DNA from: Roseobacter denitrificans OCh 114
GTDB taxonomy: Bacteria > Pseudomonadota > Alphaproteobacteria > Rhodobacterales > Rhodobacteraceae
DNA length: 64,000 nt
Assembly (NCBI RefSeq): GCF_000014045.1
Contig: NC_008209.1
Location: 3,495,001-3,559,000, forward strand
Reading direction: 5' to 3'
Translations under genes and position numbers: made by a program
Shown: positions 9,269 to 18,687 of the stretch, one piece after another
Position numbering within the stretch: position 1 is the stretch's first letter
How the letters are laid out: each line of letters starts with the position of its first letter
The notes under the pieces: model-generated
The model's input: only the letters and a program-made list of their open reading frames with translations
Told to the model about the DNA's origin: nothing
Database searches by the model: none

Positions 9269-10225
9269 TCAGTCTTGCAAAAGCGCGCGTGCCGTGCGCT
9301 CATCGGTGATGAGGCCGCTCAGGCAACCGTTCATCAAAACAGATCGGATCGCGCCGACCTTCTCCTTGCCGCCTGCGATGGCGACAATCTCCTTGCCCTC
9401 AGAGCCATTCAGCCCTGCCGACATTGTACGTTCCGTCAGCGCCGTGCGGATCGTGCGCCCCTCGGCATCAAAGAACTGCCCCAGCAGCTCACCAACGCCG
9501 CCCTTGGCGACCACATCCTTGATTTCCAGCGCTTCGATCATACCCGATGACACCAGTGAGGCGCTCGTTTCCGTCGTACCGATGCCGACGATCTTAAGCT
9601 CGGAATTGGCCGCCAGTTCGAACACTTTGGACACACCACGCTGGTTCAACAGCACCTCGCGGTCCTCGACCGAATTGGCAAAGAAGGGCACCGGCATCAC
9701 ATAGGCCGCCGCACCTGTCTTGGCGGTCAGCCGCGCCATCACATCATGCGGCGTGGCCGAGTAATTGCGCGTCAACCCGCCCAGCAGCGAGACGAATTTG
9801 ACCTTGCTGCCGTCGCAGCGGCCCATCTGATCCACCGATGCGGCCAGCGTGCGGCCATGGCCGATACCGATGCAGGCATGATCGCCATTGTCGATTTCCC
9901 GTTTGATGAACGACGCGCCCGCCTGACTGAGCGTGCGCAGCGGCAAACCCGGCTCCCCAAGGTCAGGCGCGATTTCGCAGGTCCTCAACCCGTATCGCGA
10001 CGCAATCGCGCTTTCCAGTGCGATGCATTCCGCGATGTCCCCTTCGATCGAGACCTTGACCAGCCCATCCTGAACCGCCCGCGCAATCAGGCGATGCGCC
10101 TTGACCGATGGCACACCAAGACGTTTGGCCACCATCGCCTGCGTCAGCCCGCCGACGTAATGCAGCCATGCAGCGCGCACCGACAGGCTCGCCTCCATCG
10201 CCATCTTTTCCGCCGTGAGCGCCAT
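9269..10225 (-). CDS. SorC/DeoR-family transcriptional regulator (EryD-like)
   Basis: A 318-residue SorC-family regulator: an N-terminal helix-turn-helix (about residues 25-50, LTQAMVAKRLGVPSVKAHRL) and a C-terminal sugar-phosphate-binding domain of the NagB/RpiA-like fold (for example SLLGGLTRNYSATP, GIGTTETSASL, GGKEKVGAIRSVL). Length and architecture match EryD, the erythritol operon repressor that responds to the sugar. A GGGGGA ribosome site precedes the ATG. It is the first gene of the operon and a palindromic candidate operator lies 58-73 bases upstream, which suggests autoregulation. Confidence 0.88.
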   Translation of the reverse strand: MALTAEKMAMEASLSVRAAWLHYVGGLTQAMVAKRLGVPSVKAHRLIARAVQDGLVKVSIEGDIAECIALESAIASRYGLRTCEIAPDLGEPGLPLRTLSQAGASFIKREIDNGDHACIGIGHGRTLAASVDQMGRCDGSKVKFVSLLGGLTRNYSATPHDVMARLTAKTGAAAYVMPVPFFANSVEDREVLLNQRGVSKVFELAANSELKIVGIGTTETSASLVSSGMIEALEIKDVVAKGGVGELLGQFFDAEGRTIRTALTERTMSAGLNGSEGKEIVAIAGGKEKVGAIRSVLMNGCLSGLITDERTARALLQD

Positions 10226-10559
10226 TCATTCCCCCATGGAACCGATCTGGCACCGAGGCCAAATCGTATTTTATTCCACCATGTGTAAAATTTTGCACTT
10301 TACGACAGGTTGAGTCAACACCGACATCCGCTGCACCGCAGCGCGCGCCGCCCGGACGCGGTGTTGTATCACACATGCGCAGGTGTCTCGTTCTGCCTGT
10401 TCCATCGCGCGTCCCCGATAGGTCCGGCAGAGCGTGCCCCTGCGAGAAAAGAGAAAAATCAAGCATATGCCATGCTCGGCGGTCAAAAATAATGTGTGAG
10501 AAAACAGTACCAAAGCGCCGGTGTTTTCCGCTACTGAGAATGAAACAGGGGAGGCCAGC
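10226..10559. promoter_or_regulatory. Divergent intergenic region with candidate SorC-type operator
   Basis: This 334-base gap separates the polyol operon from the divergent aspartate dehydrogenase gene. At 10283-10298 lies GTGTAAAATTTTGCAC, a near-perfect palindrome (one mismatched pair) in an AT-rich setting, well placed as the operator of the adjacent regulator. No convincing gene was found in the rest; reading frames there show no family features. Confidence 0.5.
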
Positions 10560-11342
10560 ATGAAGATCGGTATTATCGGCGAAGGTGCCATTGGCCGCTA
10601 CGTGATGGACCAACTCGACCGGGACGGGCGCGCGCCGGTTGTTTCTCTGGTGCGGCCTCAGCGCCTGATCGGGGCGCAGGACACGGGCATGACCCGCGTG
10701 TTCCACGTGTGCGACCTGCCTCCCGGCTTGGATTTGATGGTGGATTGCGCGGGGCATGCAGCCCTGATCGAACACGGCGCCGCCATCCTGAAACGAGGCA
10801 TTGATCTGGTCACGGTCTCACTCGGCGCGCTGGCGGATCAACACGTTGAACAGAGCCTGCGGCAAGCAGCACTAACCGGCGGCGCGCAATTGCATCTGGC
10901 AAGCGGGGCCATCGGTGCGCTCGATTGTCTGCAGGCTGCCCGGGTCGGCGGGTTGAGCGCGGTGCGCTACACAGGGCGCAAACCACCTGCGGGCTGGCGT
11001 GGTTCTGCGGCGCAGGAACGGGTCGATCTGGATATGCTGACAACAGCCGCGGCCCATTTCGAGGGCACAGCACGGCAGGCGGCACGGCAATATCCCAAGA
11101 ATGCGAATGTTGCGGCCGCCGTGGCCATTGCAGGGCTGGGGTTCGAGCGAACACGTGTGACGCTGATCGCCGACCCTGATGTCACTGCCAACATTCACGA
11201 AATAGAGGCATCCGGCGCATTCGGCCGCTTCAGCTTCCGGATCGAAGGCACGGCCCTGCCCGACAACCCGCGCAGTTCCGCCCTTGCCGCGATGAGCGTC
11301 ATATCCGCGATCGCGCGCCGCCGTGCCCCGGTAACAACATAG
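10560..11342 (+). CDS. L-aspartate dehydrogenase-like protein
   Basis: A 260-residue NAD(P)-dependent dehydrogenase. It has an N-terminal Rossmann turn GIIGEGAIGRYV, the DCAGHAALIEHG segment, a central SGAIGALDCLQAA helix and the conserved NIHEIEASG segment expected of the aspartate dehydrogenase (NadX/TM1643) family. Such enzymes interconvert oxaloacetate plus ammonia and aspartate, or supply iminoaspartate for NAD synthesis. A GGGGAGG ribosome site precedes the chosen ATG; a longer frame starting at 10521 lacks one. It stands alone, convergent with kynU. Family is fairly secure; substrate is by family. Confidence 0.8.
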   Translation: MKIGIIGEGAIGRYVMDQLDRDGRAPVVSLVRPQRLIGAQDTGMTRVFHVCDLPPGLDLMVDCAGHAALIEHGAAILKRGIDLVTVSLGALADQHVEQSLRQAALTGGAQLHLASGAIGALDCLQAARVGGLSAVRYTGRKPPAGWRGSAAQERVDLDMLTTAAAHFEGTARQAARQYPKNANVAAAVAIAGLGFERTRVTLIADPDVTANIHEIEASGAFGRFSFRIEGTALPDNPRSSALAAMSVISAIARRRAPVTT

Positions 11343-11534
11343 CAACCCATGGGTTCCAATCGTGCGCGCACACGCCTCAGACCGCGCCGGATGGTTGCTG
11401 TGGGCCCCACCGCGCTGGTGCAGGGACGCTGCCCGCTGGGCACAGATTGCGCGCGGCTAAAGAACTGCGGTTGTGCGCTGCGCGCTGACCGGTTTTTCAC
11501 AGCCCACATATGACACACAGGGCTTTACCTGCGA

Positions 11535-12743
11535 TCAGGTCACAAGCGAACGCTTCTGGAACTGCGGATCTTTCCAGCGCTCTTGCTTGAGGATTTTTTC
11601 CAGCTTGTCGACGGCGGCGATGATATCATCTTCACTCACAAACAACGGCGTTATCCCGAACCGCATGACGTTGGGCGCGCGGAAATCACCGATCACATTA
11701 TCAGCGATCAGCGCCTGCATACAGGCATAGCCGTGCTCAAACGCAAAGGAGACATGGCTGCCACGCTGCTTTGGATCACGCGGCGTGATCAGGTCCAAAC
11801 CGGGGCAACGCGCCTCGATCTCGCGGATGAACAGCCCGCAGAGTTCTGCCGAACGCGTCTGCAAATCGTCCATATCGACCTTGTCCCAGATGTCGAGCGC
11901 CACCGACAAAAGCGCGAAAGACGCAATCGACGGCGTGCCGATCCGCATCCGCTCGATCTTGCCCGGCATTGGGCGGAATGCGGTGTCAAAGGCAAAGGGG
12001 GCTTCATGCCCATACCAGCCCGACAGGAACGGCTCGACCGTGTCGAGCAGACGGGGTGCCACATGGATGAACGCGGGCGCGCCGGGCCCACCGTTCAGAT
12101 ATTTATAGGTGCAGCCCACCGCGAAATCCACGTCACAGCCACCCACATCGACAGGCACCGCACCGGCGGAATGCGCAAGATCCCAGACCACCACCGCGCC
12201 CAGCGCATGGGCCTTGTCGATGATCGCCTTCATGTCGTGGCGCCGGCCCGTGCGGTAATCGACCTCAGTGAGCATCACCACGCCGACGTCTTCGGTAATT
12301 TGGTCCATGACGTCTTCGGGATCGGGCTTGCGCATCTCATAGCCTGCGTCTTTCAGCTTCATCAGCCCCTCGACCATGTAGAGGTCCGTCGGGAAATTTC
12401 CGTTGTCCGACAGGATCACCTTGCGGTCCGGCACCATCGCCATACCCGCCGCGACGGCCTGAAAAACCTTGATGGACAACGTATCGCTCACCAAGGTGGA
12501 GCCCGCGGGGGCCCCGATCAGACGTCCGATACGGTCGCCCAGTGTGTTGGTCTGCATGAACCAGTTCTTTGTGTTCCACCCCTTGATCAATTCGGTGCGC
12601 CATTCGTCGTTCAGAAAGCGGGTCATGGCTGGCACGGACGCACGCGGCATAGGGCCGAGAGAGTTACCGTTGAGATAGATCATCCCCTCCGGCAGATCGA
12701 ACTGCTGGCGTGTCCATTCAAAATCGGTCTTGTATTGGGTCAC
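11535..12743 (-). CDS. kynU: Kynureninase
   Basis: A 402-residue PLP enzyme that cleaves kynurenine (or 3-hydroxykynurenine) to anthranilate and alanine in tryptophan catabolism. The start YLNGNSLGPMP, the VVVWDLAHSAGAVPVD segment with the PLP-binding aspartate, and CTYKYLNGGPGAPAF with the Schiff-base lysine are family signatures. Translation starts at GTG (12743) with a GAGGA ribosome site. No other kynurenine pathway gene is present in the window. Confidence 0.93.
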   Translation of the reverse strand: MTQYKTDFEWTRQQFDLPEGMIYLNGNSLGPMPRASVPAMTRFLNDEWRTELIKGWNTKNWFMQTNTLGDRIGRLIGAPAGSTLVSDTLSIKVFQAVAAGMAMVPDRKVILSDNGNFPTDLYMVEGLMKLKDAGYEMRKPDPEDVMDQITEDVGVVMLTEVDYRTGRRHDMKAIIDKAHALGAVVVWDLAHSAGAVPVDVGGCDVDFAVGCTYKYLNGGPGAPAFIHVAPRLLDTVEPFLSGWYGHEAPFAFDTAFRPMPGKIERMRIGTPSIASFALLSVALDIWDKVDMDDLQTRSAELCGLFIREIEARCPGLDLITPRDPKQRGSHVSFAFEHGYACMQALIADNVIGDFRAPNVMRFGITPLFVSEDDIIAAVDKLEKILKQERWKDPQFQKRSLVT

Positions 12744-12992
12744 AGTATGTCCTCACTTCGAGATTTCTTTCAGGCGCTTACCCAGCGACATGTCTCTTTT
12801 CGCCGGTCCAAGACGCTTTGGCATCGCGGCACGGGCCCATTCATCTGGCAGTCTAGCAGGCGCCCTGATCGCTGCACCCGCCTTTTTCATTTTTTCACTG
12901 ATACCGTCCGACAAATGGGCGTGTCCTTCCAGGTGGATCGTGGATAGTAGACAGGGCAATGGCAGCCTGCCCTTTACTGCTAGATGGCGGGT

Positions 12993-14618
12993 TCAGGACG
13001 GCGGCTTTTTATCCGCCTCAAGCGCGGCCTCAAGGTCGGCTTCTGTTGGAAAACCGATGATGATACCCGCCCTCGCCTCGTTCAGATCGACGCCACGTCT
13101 TTCGATTTCGGCATCCGAAATGGTCGTGCGCTGGCTGATACGGCGGGTCCACTGAAAGAACAACGCCTGAAGGCGGTCGCATTCGGTTGCGTAGGCGGGA
13201 TCACCGCCGAGGTCGTGAAATTCATCCGGGTCGGTTTCCAGATCAAAGAGCATCGGGCGAAACCCTTCGGCAAAGACGTATTTCCAGCGCCCGTCAAACA
13301 GCATCGTCAGTTTGGCATCCGCGACGCTGACGCCAAGACGACGGCGGACCTGACGCATGGAATAATCATATTCAGACACCACAAAATCGCGCAGCGCTTC
13401 CTGTTGGCCGTGCAACAAGGGGCGCAGGGACTTGCCCTCGATGATATGCGGCACCTCTTGTCCGCCGAAATAGTCGAGAATGGTGGGCACCACGTCGATG
13501 GCTTCGACCAACGCATCCGAAACCGTGCCGCGCGTCGCATCAGCTTCGCGGCTGGGGTCCACCACAATCAGCGGTATGCGCGCCGATGGGTCGTGAAACA
13601 GCTCCTTTTCGCCCAGCCAGTGATCGCCCAGATAGTCGCCGTGATCCGAGGTGAAGACGATCAACGTGTCATCCCGCAGGCCCTTGGCATCAAGGTAGGC
13701 CATCAATTCGCCCATCTGGTCGTCGATCTGCTTGATCAGGCCCATGTAGGCACCGATCACCTTGGTGCGGGTGGTCTGGTTGGTGAAGGCTTTGGACACG
13801 CGCTCTTCCATGAAAGCACCAAAGACCGGGTGCGGGTCGTCCTTTTCCACGTCATGGCGCAGCACGGGGGAATGTGTTTCGGGCGGGTACATGTCGTGGT
13901 AGGGCGCGGGCACGATATAAGGCCAGTGCGGTTTGATGTAGCTCAGATGCAGGCACCAAGGGGTATCGCCCGCCTCCTCGATGAAATCCATCGCGCGGCG
14001 GGTGATATAGGGCGTTTCGCTTTCCTCATCGGCGGCGCGCGCTTTGAGGTCAGAGTTATCGAGGAACCAGCCGCTGAGGATATTGCCATCGGCGTCCTCA
14101 CCGCTGTTGGCCACGCTGTCCCAGGGGTTTTCATCCTCCCAGCCGAGTTCCTTCATGAATTGATCGTAGTTCTTGTTGCGCTTGCCGTAGGACGTGCTTG
14201 GATGCAGCCCGTCATCGCGCTCATAGGGCTCAAACCCGCATTCCGCCACCAAGGCCCCGATGGTGCTGTCGGGTGCAAGGCCAAGGCGCTTCATGCCTTC
14301 GGCATCGGCAGCCATATGCGTCTTGCCGCACAGAGCCGTGCGCACTCCCAGCGGGCGCAAATGATCGCCCAATGTCATCTCACCCACCTTCAGCGGGATG
14401 CTGTTCCATGTCGAGCCATGCGAACTGACGTAGCGCCCGGTGTAAAAGGACATTCGCGACGGACCGCAGATGGGCGATTGCACATAGGCCCGGTCAAAGC
14501 GCACGCCGCGTTTTGCCAGCGCGTCGATATGGGGTGTTTCAAGGCCCGGATGCCCCGCGCAGGACAGGTAATCCCACCGCAGTTGATCACACATGATGAA
14601 GAGTACGTTTTTTGGCAT
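12993..14618 (-). CDS. Sulfatase-family hydrolase (arylsulfatase / phosphonate monoester hydrolase-like)
   Basis: A 541-residue alkaline-phosphatase-superfamily enzyme. The formylglycine site is CGPSRMS (Cys about residue 52), with GRYVSSHG downstream; metal-binding segments CDQLRWD near the start and FTSDHGDYLGDH later are present, so all key residues are in place. The segment around MLFDGRWKYVFAEGF resembles phosphonate monoester hydrolases as much as sulfatases. I chose MPKNVLFI at 14618; a longer frame extends into the spacer. No signal peptide is seen, so it should act in the cytoplasm on something imported, probably by the TAXI transporter encoded just upstream. Confidence 0.87.
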   Translation of the reverse strand: MPKNVLFIMCDQLRWDYLSCAGHPGLETPHIDALAKRGVRFDRAYVQSPICGPSRMSFYTGRYVSSHGSTWNSIPLKVGEMTLGDHLRPLGVRTALCGKTHMAADAEGMKRLGLAPDSTIGALVAECGFEPYERDDGLHPSTSYGKRNKNYDQFMKELGWEDENPWDSVANSGEDADGNILSGWFLDNSDLKARAADEESETPYITRRAMDFIEEAGDTPWCLHLSYIKPHWPYIVPAPYHDMYPPETHSPVLRHDVEKDDPHPVFGAFMEERVSKAFTNQTTRTKVIGAYMGLIKQIDDQMGELMAYLDAKGLRDDTLIVFTSDHGDYLGDHWLGEKELFHDPSARIPLIVVDPSREADATRGTVSDALVEAIDVVPTILDYFGGQEVPHIIEGKSLRPLLHGQQEALRDFVVSEYDYSMRQVRRRLGVSVADAKLTMLFDGRWKYVFAEGFRPMLFDLETDPDEFHDLGGDPAYATECDRLQALFFQWTRRISQRTTISDAEIERRGVDLNEARAGIIIGFPTEADLEAALEADKKPPS

Positions 14619-14691
14619 AAGAGCATCCGTGTTCTGCAAATGATTGAAAACAAGGGGGAATGGCCGGGGATATGCGCCCCGGCCAGACCGG

Positions 14692-15723
14692 TCAGCCTTT
14701 GGCGGCGTCCGGGATGGCCACACCCATCTCGCTCAGGGCGCGCAGCGCACCGGGGTGCAGGGCGAGGTTGATGTCCTGCACGGCACCTTCGGGGGTGATC
14801 GCCCGCAACCACGGCGACCCATCGCCCGCTTCTTCGACCCCGGCGTAGAAGGCCTTGGTCATCTGATAGATCATCTCCTCGTCCGCGTCCTGATTGGTGA
14901 CGATGCCCACGGTCACGCCGAGGGTCGTGACATCCTCTTCGTTAAGCTGGTTGTCACCATAAATGCCCGCAGGCAGTGTTGCCGCCCTGAAACCGGGGCG
15001 GCCCACAAGTGCCTGCACCCCTTCGCTTTCCAGCGCCTCAGCGGGAATCCCGAGGAAGCGGATCTCGTTGGTAACGGCGATCTGAGTCAGCGCCGGGCTG
15101 GGCGCGTTGGTCGGGTTGCAATAGACGTCGATATTCCCATCCTGGAAAGCAGCGGCAGCAGCGTCCCAGCCGAGGGTGACAGCTTCGTAATCCGTGCCCG
15201 CTTCGAGGCCGGCAACCGCTTTGAACAGACGCTGCATGGTCGTGAATGCGGCACCACCGGGCGGCCCGAGGAAGACGCGTTTGCCGGCGATCTGATCCAT
15301 CGCGGTGATGCCGGACTCCCCGTAAACGGCGATGTGATAGACGCCCATCGGGAAGTTCAGCACGGTGCGCAGGTTCTTGACCAGTTCAGGGGCTTGTTCG
15401 ATCTTTTCGTACATGGCGGCCTGACGGCGCATCAGCGCATGGATCACCGGCGAGGACATGCAGAAATCGCTGCGGCCCATGGCCACCTCCAGAACGTGGC
15501 GCGTGGCGGCACCGGTCGCGTTCAGCTGGATTTCATAATCCGGCAGCGCGCCGTTCACGATATTGGCGAATGTCGTCATCACGAGGTTCGGGCTGGTGCC
15601 CGGCCCAAGGGTGGACATGCGCAGCAATTCCTTGGCGAAAGCTGCGCGGGGCAGAGCGGCCAATGCGGCAGCGCCTGCTGCGCTGCCCAACAGCGACCGG
15701 CGGGTCAAAATTGAATGTGTCAT
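14692..15723 (-). CDS. TAXI-family TRAP transporter solute-binding protein
   Basis: A 343-residue periplasmic binding protein. The N-terminal LTRRSLLGSAAGAAALAALP with an AFA cleavage site is a signal peptide, possibly Tat-type. The body matches TAXI proteins (MSTLGPGTSPNLVMTT, GKRVFLGPPGGAAFTTM, NPTNAPSP). It precedes the sulfatase by 73 bases and follows the permease by 20, so the three genes likely form one transcript. TAXI systems import organic acids such as glutamate or 2-oxoglutarate; the sulfatase suggests a sulfated or phosphonated ligand, which is inference. Confidence 0.9.
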   Translation of the reverse strand: MTHSILTRRSLLGSAAGAAALAALPRAAFAKELLRMSTLGPGTSPNLVMTTFANIVNGALPDYEIQLNATGAATRHVLEVAMGRSDFCMSSPVIHALMRRQAAMYEKIEQAPELVKNLRTVLNFPMGVYHIAVYGESGITAMDQIAGKRVFLGPPGGAAFTTMQRLFKAVAGLEAGTDYEAVTLGWDAAAAAFQDGNIDVYCNPTNAPSPALTQIAVTNEIRFLGIPAEALESEGVQALVGRPGFRAATLPAGIYGDNQLNEEDVTTLGVTVGIVTNQDADEEMIYQMTKAFYAGVEEAGDGSPWLRAITPEGAVQDINLALHPGALRALSEMGVAIPDAAKG

Positions 15724-15743
15724 GGGTCGTTCCTCCTCAGTAT

Positions 15744-17603
15744 TCAGGTCTTTTCAGGTGTCAGGAAGTTTCCGAACCGGACCGCAGACCACAGCGCAGC
15801 GGTCGCTGCGACGGCAATCCACGAAACAAGCGGTCCGAAGAACAGGAGTGCAAAGGCCAGCGCCAGACCGATGGGCGCATAACGCGCCTTGCCCTTGCCC
15901 GGGTAACAGGCGCGCGAGATGTGCAGCACGGCAAGGGCCACGAACAGGATCGACTGCGCGGACTCCGCCAACGGGTATCCCGTGCCCAGCAACATCGCAG
16001 GCTGGTAGATGAAGGCGAAGGGGATCACGAAACCGGGCAAGGCCAGCCGGGACGCTTCCACCGCTGTGCGCATCGCCCCTGCCCCGGCAATCGGTGCCGC
16101 GGCAAAAGCGGCCAGCGCCACAGGTGGCGTCACCGCCGACAAAACACCGAAATACAGCACGAACATATGTGTGTGAATGATCGGCACGCCGAGCTTTTGC
16201 AACGCAGGGCCCATCACAAGCACGATGATCAGATAGGCGGGCACCGTCGGCATGCCCATACCCAGGAGCAGACAGGCCAAAGCCATCAGCAGCAGCGACA
16301 CCACCAGTTGCCCATCCGCATAGCTGGCCACCAGAGAGGCAAACCGCAGGCCGACACCGGTGAGGTTCAGAATGCCGATGATGATGCCCACGGCACCCAC
16401 GATCACCACCAACTGCGCGGAGATCATGCCAGCGGAGCGGATGAACCTGAGCCAGGATTGCGCGTCCGTCAGCAGGCTGGGTTTAAGCGCAAAGCCGAAC
16501 ACGACGGCAAAGGCCACGCCGATAAAACCCGCATAAGCCGGCGAAGACCCCCCAACCATGGCCACGACAATAGCCGTCAGGGACAGCATGAAAACAATGA
16601 TTTGCGCAACTTCGCGCCATGCGAAACTCATCTTGGGCTGGTCGGAGATATCAAGGTCCATATCCCGCGCGGCACTTGAGGTCGCCATGAACAGCCCTGT
16701 GTAATACAGGATCGCAGGCACGGCGGCAGCGACACAGATCGTCAGGTAAGGCTCGCCAGTCACATCGGCCATGATAAAGGCAACCGCCCCCATGATCGGT
16801 GGTGTGATCTGCCCTCCGCTTGAAGCCGCGGCCTCCACGGCCCCTGCGAAATGCGCCTTGAAACCGCGCTTCTTGATCAGCGGGATCGTGATGACCCCGG
16901 TGCCGACGACATTGGCCACCGCACTGCCGGAGATCGTGCCGAACAGCCCGCTTGCAATGGTCGCCGCCGCCGCAGGGCCAGACCGCACCCGCCCCGTGGC
17001 CGCCAGTGCCAGCTTTACCAGCACCTTGTCGATCGTCAGAAATTCCAGAATGGCCCCGAAGATGATGAAGATCAGGATGGTTGAAACAACCGTGGCCATG
17101 GGGCGCCCGAATACACCGTCAAAGGAATACCAAAGGACCTGAATCAATTCCTCGGACGTCATGCCCGCATGGCGCATGAAGCCCGGCGCAAACTGCCCGA
17201 AGGCCCCATAAAGCAGTACGAAAGCCGCAACGCCCGCCATGACCATGCCCACGGACCGCCGCGTCAGTTCGATCACGGCGATCAATCCCAGCGTCCCAAG
17301 CCAGATATCCGCCGAGGTCAGAAAATAAAGACCGGTCTCGATTTCTGCGGCGGCGCGAAAATACTGATAGACCGCGAGGCCGAGGAAACCCGCCGTAACA
17401 AGCGCCAACACCCTGCCCAACGGGCTGTTGCTGCGCTCGATCTGCGCCAGCAGAATCAGCAGACCGCCGACCAGCAGCATCCCGACCCGGAGGTAGGATT
17501 CACTGAAAACGCCGAACACAGACACGTAAAACACAACTACGATCACCAGCGCGGATAACGCCAGGTTCAATCCAGCAACTGATTTTGACACGATGTTGTG
17601 CAT
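15744..17603 (-). CDS. TRAP transporter fused permease (DctQM-type)
   Basis: A 619-residue membrane protein typical of TAXI systems, in which the small DctQ-like and large DctM-like subunits are fused. The N-terminal part (about 1-160) has four membrane helices; the remainder shows the DctM pattern with SGLFGTISGSAVANVVGTG and GLGMGMPTVPAYLI-like glycine-rich turns. It uses an ion gradient for uptake. It is the first gene of the TAXI-sulfatase transcript and lies divergent from the IclR regulator. Confidence 0.92.
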   Translation of the reverse strand: MHNIVSKSVAGLNLALSALVIVVVFYVSVFGVFSESYLRVGMLLVGGLLILLAQIERSNSPLGRVLALVTAGFLGLAVYQYFRAAAEIETGLYFLTSADIWLGTLGLIAVIELTRRSVGMVMAGVAAFVLLYGAFGQFAPGFMRHAGMTSEELIQVLWYSFDGVFGRPMATVVSTILIFIIFGAILEFLTIDKVLVKLALAATGRVRSGPAAAATIASGLFGTISGSAVANVVGTGVITIPLIKKRGFKAHFAGAVEAAASSGGQITPPIMGAVAFIMADVTGEPYLTICVAAAVPAILYYTGLFMATSSAARDMDLDISDQPKMSFAWREVAQIIVFMLSLTAIVVAMVGGSSPAYAGFIGVAFAVVFGFALKPSLLTDAQSWLRFIRSAGMISAQLVVIVGAVGIIIGILNLTGVGLRFASLVASYADGQLVVSLLLMALACLLLGMGMPTVPAYLIIVLVMGPALQKLGVPIIHTHMFVLYFGVLSAVTPPVALAAFAAAPIAGAGAMRTAVEASRLALPGFVIPFAFIYQPAMLLGTGYPLAESAQSILFVALAVLHISRACYPGKGKARYAPIGLALAFALLFFGPLVSWIAVAATAALWSAVRFGNFLTPEKT

Positions 17604-17671
17604 TGCTCCCCTCCTCCTCAGTGGGCGGTTGCAGCGCTTTTTCCCCCGCGCCGCCCCGCCTCTGAAACAAA

Positions 17672-17681
17672 TATCTAGATA
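17672..17681. promoter_or_regulatory. Palindrome in iclR / TRAP divergent promoter
   Basis: TATCTAGATA, a perfect 10-base palindrome in an AT-rich island, lies between the divergent TRAP permease (start 17603) and the IclR gene (start 17727). It is a possible regulator binding site, but it is short and unproven. Confidence 0.25.
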
Positions 17682-17726
17682 GAAAAGCCGATCCGGTCGA
17701 ACATGCGTTTCACCAGGTGGAATGCG

Positions 17727-18515
17727 ATGACCAAGTTGAACCGCTCTGTCGAGCGCAGCATGAAAATACTCGAAGTCGTTTCCGGTAGCGGCGTGACGTC
17801 ACTGGCTTTTTTGGCCGAACAAACCGGACTGCCGAAGCCCACGATCATGAGAATCTGTGCCACTCCGGTCAACCAAAGGTGGCTCACGCAAAGCCGAAGC
17901 GACAGCCGATACAGGATCGGGTCGCGATTTCCGCGCCTTGGCGCTGCGCCGGCCGCGCTCGACGCTCTGGTCGAGGCGGGCAGTTCGGAAATTGTCCATT
18001 TGTCCGAAGAAACCGGTGTCGGTGTGGATCTTGCAGCAGCAATCGGAAACGGGCGCGTCGAAATCGTCGACACAACCCGAAAATTCTCCGAACATGGTAT
18101 CTTTCCCGACTGTATCGGCTACCGGCCATCGCCGTTTCGCTCGGCTTTGGGATGCGCGTTTCTGGCAGCACTTGGCGCGGATGAAAGGGCTGAGGTCGCC
18201 GCCAAACTGGCTGTGAACACCAAGGGCAAAGACCGAGAGGCCGCCTTGCGCCTGCCAGACAAATTAAGGGAGATCAGGACAAAGGGATATGCCACGCGCG
18301 AATACGGATATTGGGGCCGCGCAGTGGATTATGGCGGCATTCCAAATGCGATCAGCGTGGCCATGCGTGCTGACGGGCGCGCCATCGGGGCGCTCAGTCT
18401 GGTCTGGCTGGCCGAGAGAAACAGCGTTGAGGAGGTCGCCGACGCATATCTTGAGCGGCTCACCGAAGCCGCAGACGCCATAGGTCGGCACTTTGCCTCC
18501 GGCGCTGACATTTAG
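17727..18515 (+). CDS. IclR-family transcriptional regulator
   Basis: A 262-residue regulator: winged helix-turn-helix at the N-terminus (SMKILEVVSGSGVTSLAFLA, LPKPTIMRI) and a GAF-like effector domain in the C-terminal two-thirds (LSEETGVGVDLAAAIG, SPFRSALGCAFLAAL). An AGGTGG ribosome site lies 6 bases before the ATG at 17727, which decides this start over an upstream in-frame ATG at 17703. Divergent placement suggests it controls the TRAP-sulfatase genes. Confidence 0.9.
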   Translation: MTKLNRSVERSMKILEVVSGSGVTSLAFLAEQTGLPKPTIMRICATPVNQRWLTQSRSDSRYRIGSRFPRLGAAPAALDALVEAGSSEIVHLSEETGVGVDLAAAIGNGRVEIVDTTRKFSEHGIFPDCIGYRPSPFRSALGCAFLAALGADERAEVAAKLAVNTKGKDREAALRLPDKLREIRTKGYATREYGYWGRAVDYGGIPNAISVAMRADGRAIGALSLVWLAERNSVEEVADAYLERLTEAADAIGRHFASGADI

Positions 18516-18687
18516 GCCCTGATGCCGCCTTGCGCTTGGATCAGGGGCTTCCGTGCCTCAGACCACACCGCGCCCGGTTGCTTTCCAGCGCTTTCCAAGG
18601 GCCGACGCACCACTGATGTTTCCTTGCGACGCAATCGCACCGGTGACAACGGCTGTTTTGCCAGTGCCTTCAATCTTTTCGTTTTTC

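Noticed and set aside
12753..12959. Small minus-strand frame (up to 68 residues) ending 10 bases before kynU
   Set aside because: Basic C-terminus and position are suggestive, but there is no ribosome site or recognisable family; it may simply be the kynU leader.
12984..14771. 595-residue plus-strand frame opposite the sulfatase gene
   Set aside because: Antisense shadow of a GC-rich gene; the minus strand has complete sulfatase motifs and the plus frame has none.
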